The notes under the pieces were generated by a model, which was not told the origin of the DNA, searched no databases, and saw nothing but the letters and a program-made list of their open reading frames with translations. A stretch of 25,989 bases of DNA from Intoshia linei. Its lineage: Eukaryota; Orthonectida; Rhopaluridae. This document shows positions 1-11,400 of this stretch, one piece after another. How positions within the stretch are numbered: position 1 is the stretch's first letter; every line of letters starts with the position of its first letter. The stretch is taken from assembly GCA_001642005.1 (NCBI GenBank), contig LWCA01000483.1, positions 1-25,989 of the forward strand, given 5' to 3'. The position numbers were made by a program, and so were the translations under genes.

Positions 1-33
1 TTTATATAATATTAATTTAAAAACCTTTTTAAT

Positions 34-530
34 ATGACGTATGACCACCTTCTGGACGGTAGAGTTCCATAGCACGTATTGGCATGATATCGACGAGCTT
101 CTGGAAAAATCTCACGTCTATATTTCTCTACACATCCAGAACAGCTGATTTCAATTCCGTCTTGTTTTTAACGCATTTATTTATCAATTTGACCTTAATA
201 TGAGCCCATAGATGTTCAATCGGGTTCATATCTGGACTTTGCGGAGGCCAATCAATAACTTGTATAGATTCTCTGTCAAAAAATGACTTTGCAAGCTTGG
301 ACGTATGTTTCGGGTCATTGTTATTCGGGAGACGGTAGTCTTCCATGCACAAATTTCGAGCCGACAATGGTAGTTTTGTAGCAAGTATATGTGTATATGC
401 TACAGCATCCATGATACCGTCGATAAAATGTATCTCCTTCACTCCATTGTAAGAAAAACAACCCCAAACCATTATAGAACAACCACCGTGTTTTATAGTG
501 GCAGTATTATTGTTATTATATAATTTAAAT
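34..530 (-). pseudogene. Tc1-type transposase relic, catalytically dead
   Basis: This is the C-terminal half of a Tc1/mariner-superfamily (DDE_3) transposase, the enzyme that cuts and pastes the element at TA sites. Reading on the minus strand from about 528, the frame gives a K-H-G-G-C-S-I block, then MVWGCFS, FIDGIMD, NDPKHTS, WPPQSPDMNPIEHLW. An in-frame TAG lies at 128-130. After a frame change the usual C-terminus (FFQKLVDIMP, then RPEGGHTSY) continues to a stop near 34. Upstream of about 530 a TAA closes the frame and the DNA-binding N-terminal half is absent. The second catalytic Asp, expected as the first D of a Q-D-N-D-P-K-H motif, is Asn here, while the Glu of PIEHLW is present. With the missing N-terminus, stop, frameshift and lost Asp, it cannot be active. 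The 3' terminal repeat would lie left of the window. Family assignment is from motif recognition. Confidence 0.9.
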
Positions 531-539
531 TACGAGATT

Positions 540-1330
540 TTGCGCTTTTGGTCAATTTTTATTTAACAATGTGCAAATTGTGCAATATTTTTTTCCAATA
601 GTGTACCCATATTATAGTACTTATTTTGGTATTACCCACTATATTGTTTACTGCATTTTGGATGGTCAGGTTTTTAGAAAAAGCCATATAAATTTTTTAA
701 TAGTAAACTTTAGTTAAACTTTTTAAAAAAACTAATTTTACCAAATAGAAAAATAAAGGGAAATTGTGTTTTTGACCCTGAAGGACTCAATGGGAAAAAT
801 TATATTTTATACATTACTGTGCATGCGACGCAAAAAAATAAAAAAATTCATATTTTTTTGGAACAAATTTCGCGATTACCCATGAAAATTATCACATTAC
901 CCACTCATTATCATTACCACTGTGGGTAAATACCCACAGGTTGGGAATCACTGATATAGTCAGTGCCGTGTAAAAACATCCAATTTTGACTAACGCAATA
1001 TAAAAAAGCAAATAAATTTTATTTTAAAGAAAGGTTTTTTTGCAGGATTCAATTTTATATTTTTCCATTTTATTTTAAAAGATTTTTGTGAAGTTTGCAA
1101 CGAATTTGGAAGTAATAATAATTATAAAAATAAAAATTTATAATTAAAGCGGGCTGCATAATTGACACATTTAGTTAAAGTGTATATCGAGATTCTAACA
1201 CATTTTGTACATTAACATTATTTTATCAATCACATTATTTTACTCGTCAAGCAAAATAATTCCGACACCTTGATTTAACCAATGTGATAATAATAAAATA
1301 ATTGTGATATCTGAAGTTTGTAGTATACAT
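540..1330. repeat. Non-coding repeat debris with a hAT-type end at about 953
   Basis: No gene is visible. Near 880-953 a series of GGGTAAT/TTACCCAC-like units leads into GTTGGGAATCACTG, which in reverse reads CAGTGATTCCCAAC, the usual look of a hAT-element terminus. A matching left end was not found, so it is a fragment. A stretch around 690-790 (AAATTG, then TTTTTGACCCTGAAGGACTC) recurs with changes near 2095-2130 and 19375-19420, so it belongs to a shared repeat vocabulary. Confidence 0.5.
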
Positions 1331-2321
1331 CAATTATTCTTAACCGGGTTGACGTGGACCTCAGGGTCCACAGCAGTTTTTTGGATCCATGAAAAATATT
1401 ATAAAGTCCAAGGGCGTGTTTATATCTATTTTTTAGTTTATAAATTTGAATTCTTCAAGGTCAAAAACCTAATTTGCTTTTTTGTGTAAAAATAAAATCA
1501 GCCCACAAATTAATAAATCATAAATTCCGAGACGAGTTATAAAATCAATAACATTGTCGTAATTCTCAGTCTCAAAAACGCACGCATTCATTGTCAAAAC
1601 CAAAAATTATTCTATGTTTAAAAAATGAAACATGTCCTAAAATTTTATAAAACACTAGGCTGACTGTTATGTACTACGTACAAACAGGACCTAGCTTTGC
1701 CGAGGGCACATTTTTATTATACTTAAAAAATAAATTCACGTTGAAAATCTAATTTAAAAATCCTACTATTCACTATTATCAATCCTTTAAAGGAGTGGTT
1801 CCCAAATTTGTTTCAGATGGAACCATCATATCACATTATTTTTTAAATTAAAGTGAATTATTCCATCTTAATTTTTTTGTTAACATTAGATAAGGATAAA
1901 TTCTGGAATAGTTTTTATAATGATAAGCATTATAATAAATGGCACCTCAAAAAAGTGCATTTTATGGCCAAAACCCCTGATTGCATTTTTTAAATATAAT
2001 GATAAACTAAATATAAAGATAATGATTTTTAGTCGTGTCCGAGAATATGTGTTTTTTTTAATTTTAGGGTTGGTTTTATTTTCAATATAAGGTGAAATTG
2101 AGTTTTTACTCTGAAGGACTCAATTTCGGAAAATGACATTTACGATACTGGATCACTTTTTTAAAAAAATATTACCAATTGGTTTTTTTTTAAATAATCG
2201 ATAACACACACATAAACGTTTATATGATTAAAGGATGTAATGTATATAATTATTTTGAGTCCACAGATTTTTTTCAACACCATCGTAGGGGTCCACAGTG
2301 AAAATAAGTTGAGAATGCCTG
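1331..2321. mobile_element. hAT-like non-autonomous element, 991 bp
   Basis: The left end reads CAATTATTCTTAACC and the right end, reversed, reads CAGGCATTCTCAACT, an imperfect inverted repeat. Each is followed inward by a TGGACC-type motif. The 8 bases outside the left end (1323-1330, GTATACAT) and the right end (2322-2329, ATATACAT) match at 7 of 8 positions, as expected for an aged hAT target-site duplication. No transposase is visible, only short non-coding frames, so the element is non-autonomous. It carries a copy of dispersed repeat A (1661-1884). A second copy of its right end is at 24211-24272. It probably sits in an intron upstream of the first visible fibrocystin-L exon. Confidence 0.6.
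1661..1884 (+). repeat. Dispersed repeat A, copy 1
   Basis: This stretch begins TGACTGTTATGTACTACGTA, passes through a GCCGAGGGC motif and CTACTATTCACTATTATCAA, and continues into GGAGTGGTTCCCAAATTTG. The same order of blocks recurs at 16591-16818, and the first ~60 bp recur at 24352-24412, all on the plus strand. GAGTGGTTCCCAAA resembles a hAT terminus. No coding capacity is seen. Confidence 0.7.
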
Positions 2322-2434
2322 ATATACATAATATTCATAAATCGATAATTATGAATCCTATTCACTTTAACACGGCATTATGATGTAATTTATTAAATAA
2401 ATAATGATAATTATATAATTATATAATTTTCAAG

Positions 2435-5400
2435 TACTTTGAATGAAAATATCAAAGTTTTTATTAATGGAGTGGAATGTACAGTTTTGAATGTAATTGA
2501 TACGCAAATAACATGTCAAACTGAGCCCGTAACTACAATTAATATGGATTACACAGAACCGATTTTGATTCAAGTTTCTGTTTTGAGTAAAGGGATTGCC
2601 ATAAATGTATGATTAACTGATTTTTTTTTATAATAATTAAGAACAATGCTTATTTTGAATACATTGATTTATGGTCTTCACGGCATACATGGGGTGGTGC
2701 TAATTTGCCAATTGAAAACGATTTTGTTGTTATTACCTCTAAACAACACATTAGGTTGGACATAAGCACTCCAAAATTATCCATGCTTTTAATTAAAGGT
2801 AGTAAAAATTACATTCATCAAATTTTTATTATTAGGCGGAAAACTATCATTCGCCGAACAAGATATTGAATTGAAGGTAGACAATATTTTAATCACTGAA
2901 GGTGGAATTTTTCAGGTGATAAACTAATTTACTACGTACTAATTTTATAAGGTGGGAACAGAAGAAATTCCTTTTGAACATCGCGCTACAATAACTATGA
3001 CTGGGAAAATTAGAGCACCGGAATTACCAATATATGGGGCGAAAACATTAGCTATAAGAGAAGGTGGTCTAGAATTGCATGGTATATTAATTTTTCAAAC
3101 ATGGCAATGTAAAATATTATTATCATATGTCTATTTATTATGTCTTTTTATTTTTAGATTTGATAATATGAATAATTTTTAGGAAGAAAAACACCTGAAA
3201 CTTGGTCATTATTAGCTGAGACTATAAATATAGGAGAAAATACTATCATTCTTACAACACAAGTAAATTGGCTAGTTGGAGACGAAATAGTTATAGCAAG
3301 TACTGGTGATCACAATAGCCAAAATGAGAATGAAAAATTCTCTATTACTAATATTGCTGCTGATGAAAAAACTATAACATTGAATAAAAATGCAGAGTAT
3401 AGACACTTGGGTATAACAGAAACGTATGCAAATGGAGCTTCAATTGAATTACGAGCTGAAGTTGGATTATTGACCCACAATATCGTTTTCCAGGGAAGTT
3501 ATAATGATCAATGGGCAGATGTAATCGAAAAGTGCCCAGAAAGATTCGATACAGGTCAATTTGCTGTTCAAACGTGCTTTCAGGTTGATAAATTTTGTCG
3601 TTAATCATAAATGTATATTATATTATTAATATAGGGTCGATTTGGTGCAGAAGTTGGTTCAGATGAATTTGGTGGACAGATTATGGCACACGGTCACGAA
3701 TATGATTCAAATTCTGCAAAAATACACATAGAATATGTCGAATTGTTTAATGTCGGTCAAGCTTTCCGATTGGGTCGTTATCCAGTTCATTTTCATATAA
3801 ACGGAAACATGGAAGGATCATATGTAAAGGGTTGTTCTATACACAAAACTTATAATCGTGCAATAAATATTCACAACAGTCATCATATACGTAAGTTTAA
3901 AATTTTAAGTTGAAGATGTTACTTTTGTCACAATTTTAAGTAAAAAATAAGCAATGAGAATTTATTCTTATATAAAAAATTATATTTAGTTATTGAACGA
4001 AATGTGATATATGATGTGATGGGTGGAGCAGTATTTTTAGAAGATAGTATTGAACGTGAAAATATTTTACAATACAATTTATTGGTTCATGTAAAATCAA
4101 GCTCCAGTTTGCTTACAGACGACATATCACCTGCTGGGTTATGGGTAACCCACCCGTACAATATAGTAAGACATAATCACATTGCTGGAGGTACTCATTT
4201 TGGAATTTGGTATAGAATGAGGGAACATCCTGAAGGACCTTCATATGACAGTTCAATTTGTCCAAGATTTGCTCCATTGTTGGAGTGTTTTAATAACACT
4301 GCCCATTCTGTGGGTTGGTATGGTTTATGGATTTTTGAACATTATGATCCACGTTCTTCTGCAGAGACGTATGGGTCTTGTTCAAACTCTGGAGAAACTG
4401 TTCCAGCTATTTTTGATACAATGATAGTATGGAATTCTCTTAGAGGTGCTGAATGGGTACGCTGCAGTTCAATTCAATTTATCAATTTTATTGTCGGAAA
4501 TAACTTTGAAGCAGGGCTAGAACATGTGCATATTATGCATCACACACCTCAATATTCTACTTCTGGAGCAATGGTTAAAGATTCCACAATAATATCCCAT
4601 TTCAATTATCCGGATAGACCTCCTTGCAGCAGGGTTTTTTTTATTTTTAAATTTAAATTAATGTTTCTATACATTTATTATACATGAAAAATATGGAAAA
4701 ATAATGGTGGAAAAGATATTAAAAATTATTTTTCACTTGGAATGCATAGACTTCTAGGTTGAAATTTTGTATTTATATCAACTGAAATAACCTCTTTCAG
4801 TATCATTTTTTTTTTTAATTGTAGAACCATTAATTATTTCAAATTTTTTGTTTTAATAAATTAGTTAAAAAGTAAATTTCGTCGACGACCCCTTCAGGCG
4901 CTTGGGTATCGTGAGTTCGGCGCTGGGTGGCAGCATAAATATTTATTTAAAAAAACTTAGTATGGTACAACATTGCCCTTTGGTAATGGACTATTATATG
5001 ACAACGTTGGATATATAAATTTTGATGGAGAATCTAATGGTAGAATTTGTTCAGCATTTGGATTGGTCATTGTTGTTTGCGAATGTACATCATACTGCGG
5101 TGGGTACAGTTACAGATTTAAAAACATTCAATGGATTAATTCAGAAAAAAGATCATATTTAAAATGGGAACATATGGTAAAACAGCGATATTATATTATT
5201 ATATTTAAATATACAATTTAATTTAGTTGGAATTAGTAGATTTGGACGGATCACTTACTGGTGGACTTCCCGATAGCAGAATAATTGCAAGTACCAACTT
5301 AGTTCCAGCTAGTATCTGTTCCATTGATACAACAGGGCGATGGAATGTAAATTTCAGTGCAATGGTGTGCAGACCAGGTGTTGATTTGTTTCGATTTAGC

Positions 5401-8400
5401 TTCAACGAAGCCTTGCCAGAAAGTTTACTGTACAAAGATATAATAGTAACAAATAGCCATGGTCTAAGTATTGTACCATTTATAATTAAAAGAGACGTGC
5501 ACAGAGAAGGGTGGATGTTTATGGGTAGCGTAAATGATGTCCACTCGATTGTCTTTCATGATGCAGAACAATTAGTCAATATAAGTTATATCGGAAAAAT
5601 ATGGGAATTACCAGTAAATACTAAATTTGATGGTTACCGTTCAGATTATAAAATGTATTAATCATCTTTACCAAAACTTTTTTTACATATACATTTTTAC
5701 ATGTACAATGTACATTGTACAATTGTATTTTTATTCTACGTTATGTAGTTAATATGTTTTTTTAAATTTTATAATCTGAAACGTAATTGTAATGTAATTG
5801 TAATGTTTTAATTAATGTGTGATATTAAATAATTATTTAAATATTTTAGGGTCAATCTTATGTTTTGATACGCCATATGTTAAAACAACCGTGGTACGAT
5901 ATTATAAATATTTCAACTCAACCAATCGCTGATCATAATTATACTATGACAACAGCCTTAGACGTAGGAATTGTGCCTTGGAGTACAAATAATATATTTG
6001 GTGATTATTATCACGATTCAGTAAATATGCATTTGACTTACTTGGGCGTATGTTCTCCATACAATATCCCAATTTGTAATTTACCTATATCATTCAAATC
6101 GCTAAAATGCTTTTATTACGGATGTGAATTGCCGGAAGGCGGTGATGAAGTTGAAGCAGTAACAGTAACTCCAGATGATTATTTAAATTGGTCACATCCG
6201 TCTAGTTGGAGCAACGTGGAAACAAACAACAAGGGATATTCTTCTATATTGAAAAATGGTATACCGGATAATGCCGCAATTGTCATAATTCCTCGAGGTG
6301 TCTGGATTATTGTTGATAATATTCCGTATTATCCAATTTTTGAACAAATTATTGTACGAGGAACATTGGAAATTAAAGATAATACACAAACCAATATATT
6401 ACAGAAACTTGAAATACATGCCATTAATATTGTAATATATGGAGGGCATATTTTTGCTGGTACACATGAGAAATCATTTACTCGGAAACTAGATATTATT
6501 TTATATGGAAATCACGATACACCTGAATTTCCATCAGAATTTGGTCCCAAAATTGGATCTAAATCGATATGTAATATACAATTTAATAATTAACAATTGC
6601 ATTAGGCAAATAATAATCATTATATATTCATAAATCATACATCAGATGTACAAAATCTGACTTAAATATACATTTTATGTAACCCCAGGTGGGCAAGGTT
6701 CCTGACCCCTATATTACAATTGTATAAATGATATTTTTCATATATTTAATTATTTTTAGCCGTATTTGGAACCCTACAATTATTTGGCTCTTTGAGAGGT
6801 AATTCACAAGCTGAATTAGTGAATTCAGTTCATACCGGGGAAAGTTTGATTCTATTAAATAAAAAAGTCAACTGGGTAGCAGGAGACGAAATAATTATAA
6901 CCACATCATCTTTCTATTCTCATGAAACAGAAATATTCACTATCGTGTCTATTGAACTCCAATCATTGATTACTCTTGATCATACTTTAAAATATGATCA
7001 TATAATTATTAAAGAAAGTGTGTCTCAAGGTGCAAAATATACAAATTATGAAATAAAAGTTTATGGTAAAATAATTTTTGCGTTTAATTTTTTTTAACGT
7101 TTGTGTCAACATTTAATTATGTTTGTAAAATAACTTTGAATGTTACTGAAAAAACATAATGTAATATAGTTTTTAGTTGCACTGGTATCTCGGAATATAA
7201 AAATCATCGGAAATGATGGTGGAGTTATGATGAGTCAATCATTTGGAGGTCGAATATTGGTAGGAAGAACGACAGAAGTTAAAATAGTTGACAATATACC
7301 AAAAACAAAATCTTATAAAGGTATACCTTACTTATATAATATACTACGCAATATTTGTTTATGTGTGTGTGTTCTACTTTATTTTAATAACTACTAGGTT
7401 TAGAATTTTATAAAGTCCACATTTCAATTATAGTTTATTCCGGGGTGTTAGCAAAATAAATTTCAACCTCCCAAATTCACATCTTATGGGTCAAAAAGCC
7501 CAATTATTCTTTTTATGAAAATCAAACGAGTTCGAAAATTTAAAAAAATATATATCTTCAGGGCCAAAACCCCAAATGATTTTTTTTCAATGTATGAAAA
7601 AAATTTCATACAAAACTTAATAAATTGACTTCTAATTAGTAATAATATAAAATTTTAATAAAATATTTCGGAAAAAAAATATATGAATACTAAAATGCTT
7701 TTTTGACCGTGAAGTCGTCCACTTATTTGGATTGAAATTTTTTAAAAATGAAAATTTGGCCATAAAGATATAATTTTTTTAAATTTAAATTTATGATAAT
7801 GTTTATGATTTTAAAATCCGTATCAGCGTATATATTTTTTTAAATTCTCGAACTCGTTTGATTTTCAAAAAAAAGACAATTGGGATATATATTTTTTTAA
7901 ATTCTCCAACTCGTTTGATTTTCAAAAAGAGGGACAATTTTTGAAATTCTCCAACTCGTTTGATTTTCAAAAAGTGGGATAATTGGGGTTTTTGACCCGT
8001 AAGATGTAAGTTTGGGAGGTTGAAATTTATCTTATTATACGTCCCGGAAAACACTGTAATTGAAATGTGATTTTTAAAAAATTCTAAGACTGGTAGTTAT
8101 TTCAATAAAGTGGTACACACACACACAAACAAAAATCGCGTAGTATATTTTATTTAAGTTAGGATTAAGATGGTTAGTATTAAAATTAAAGTTAACCGTT
8201 CATTGAGAAGTAATTAGCCGACAGTGATTATTTAATAATTTTAGGAAAAATTCGGTTGGAATCGGTAGAATTTAAATATTGCGGACAGGAAGGATTTGTA
8301 TCACCCAGTGATCCAAGATTTCCAGTATCGTTTGTAGATATAAGAAACGATGTGAACGAGGTAAAAGATAATTTTGTAAAAAATTGTGCATTTAATCACT

Positions 8401-11400
8401 GTTTTTCACCAGCAATAGGAGTATTTGCTTCCGATAACATAGACATTATAAGAAACATTGTTTATCACACTGTTGGTAGTGCAATAATTACAAATGGTCA
8501 AAATACAGTCATCACACACAATTTAGTAGTAACGAATAAATTTACTGGAACATATAATAGAAGATATGAATCTTCCAATTTAAATTACGACGGATCTGTT
8601 CATACAGTAGATAGCATAAATACAATTTGTCGAAACAACATTGTTATAGGGTCTGAGCGTGCTGCTTTCAATGTAGGAGGCGAATTGTGTGTATCCAGTG
8701 AATCAAATGCTTGGTCGAATAATTTAATTGGTGCATCCTTCATGGGAGTATTGATTGAACCTGATAATTGTCAAGCTCTAAAAATAGAAAACCAACCAAA
8801 ATGTACAAAGATAAGATCATTCATTATATGGCGTACTTGGTCATATGGAATTTATGTTCAATCTAAATGTAGTACTATATTTAGTGAAAATACCTTAATC
8901 GATACCAAAATTGGTACTTTCGCGTTAGTTATTGGTCAATCACCCACTCTTCACAGCTTATCTAAAAAATTTGTAATTATTGAGAGATCTTTATATGTTG
9001 GACAATCTAAAAACTTTGATTGTGCAAAATACAACATTGAAAATACTGAGGAAGGTTTTGTAAAAATCGCATCAAATGCCTTACCACCCAGAATTGGAGG
9101 AAAACAAGCATATCATGCAATTTTATGGCCCAATTCAAATGAAATGGATAACATGTTTCCGGAATTACTATTTCACTTAACAAAAGGGTTGTTTTTGTTA
9201 TCGTTTGACATAGATGTAAGACACACTGATTTTGTTAATTATAATATTGGATGTCAAAACAGTATAAATTACATGTTTGTTTATAATCCCTTGAATAAAG
9301 ATTTTGATCATATGATCAAAACTAGTGGTATAAAAACTTTTAATGTTGCTGAAAATAATATTGTCAAGTTTGGAAGACCTAAAGTTTCAAATATTATAAC
9401 ATTCGGAGGGTGTATTGATATGGACTGTGACGCAAAGAAAAAATTAATGATTAAAGACATGGATGCAACTCTTTTTAAATCATTCATCAATCGACAAAAC
9501 GTCAAACACACAATTATATCTGACTCGGCGTTTGAGTGGAACGGTGATAGAAGACGAGGATACGGTGATTATCGAATTCCGAAAACAATGGCTACTGATT
9601 TGGATGGAAATAGAATACCGTATAACGAAATTTACAAAAAAATTGGAGTGCAAAACTATAATTGTGTGTGGAATGATGTTTGGACCGCTTATAAATGCGA
9701 CAAAGGAGATTACTACCACTTGTTGTTGGAAAGTTTAGACCCCGATACTCTTATACGTAGAATTGGTCCAGTGGCCATATTATCTGGAGACTTGTTCTTG
9801 GATATACTGAATGGACCATCGGATCATGGCATTTGTGAAGGATACGCTTGTCGTCATAGATTAAGCGCTTACTGGCCAATTGTTGTAGCAAATAGTAATT
9901 ATACGATTCATTTAACTGCGACGCCGCCACAAAACCTAAGATTATGGTTGCCTTCCACCAAAAAGATTTACATTTCCGTAGCCCTTTACTATGCAACTTC
10001 GCAAAGAATAGATGTTACTGCTAATGGTGCTTATGTTGTTCCAAGCAACCGAGAATTGGTTGCACCCGGACAGTTTAGATTTAAAAATGTATTGCATCCT
10101 TTTGCTTCAATATTTAAATCAATTTCAGGAGATCATATATACGACATTGTGTCAAAAACACTTTATATAACACTAGAATCAAATATTGATTACAAAATCA
10201 AAATTATTCCTGTAGTTCGATTCAGCTTCCAATTACCGGATATGACAATAGACGAATTTTTCGGAATTGATATAATCGACAATTTAAGAATATTTTTGGG
10301 ATTGGATCCTAGTCAAGTTAGAATTGTAAACATAATTTCTGAAACTGCGCCATTAAATCGTAAAAGGCAAGTTCCGTGGACTGGTTTATCAGTACAATTG
10401 GAATTTGGCGATAATCCGGGAATGCAATCACCTGTAATCCAGTACAACAAATTAAAGCAAATTTCTGATCAATTGGGTGAAGCGATCCAGAGCAATACAA
10501 TTTCAAGCGTAATGAACGCTACAGTTATTAACATGATAATCTATGATGCGATACCCTATTCTTCGGATCCTATATATGCAGAATATATAACAGTTTCGGA
10601 TGCCAATGTCGGAGAATTTCAACCGAAAGCAATAATTTCGATACCGGACAGTGTGGTTATTACACAACAACCTATCAACATCCATGAAAACGTATATTTT
10701 GAAAAGCCTATTGTTGTATGCGTATACGATGTAAACAAAATACCAATCATGACTTTATATTCTTCTTCGGGTTTATGGCAAATTAAATTGACTTTACTTG
10801 ATGAAAATGATACCGTTATTCATTCAATCAAAAATAATATTGGTGATGTAATTGCCGGGTGTGCCAAATTTACTGATTTAATTATATACTCTGTCAACGC
10901 AACTAAACAATACAGGTAATAAATAGATTAAAGGAATTTATTTATAATTTAAATAATTTTAGACTGGATGTAAAAGTTTTGCATAATTTTTTTGAATCCC
11001 TGGTTTTACAAACTATACCGTTTCAAATTCAAAAACAATTAATTGAAGCACCATTACTTTCAATGAAGGTTGAACCAAATACGTTATTTGCTTTTAAGGC
11101 AAAAATAGTCGATTTTTTGACACGTTCTACTGTGCATTTAGAGGTTTTTCTAATTGTTCTTGATTTTAGTCGTTTTTTAATTTTAATATTGATAGGATCA
11201 AACTTGGGAGATTACTATTGCACCTGATTTGAATTGTGCGGATAATATGAAATTGGAAATGTATGATGGTGAAAATCAACAAATTTCAAATATTACTATA
11301 AATTTGGACCCCAATAAAAAGTATAGTTCTATGCAAACGACTGAGTTGATTAAAATAATGAACAATGAAAGTATATTTACCTTTTTTTCAAAAATAAAAG

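Noticed and set aside
9463-9738. Overlapping plus and minus frames inside exon 13
   Set aside because: Out-of-frame shadows of the 890-codon fibrocystin-L exon, which has strong family motifs in its own frame.
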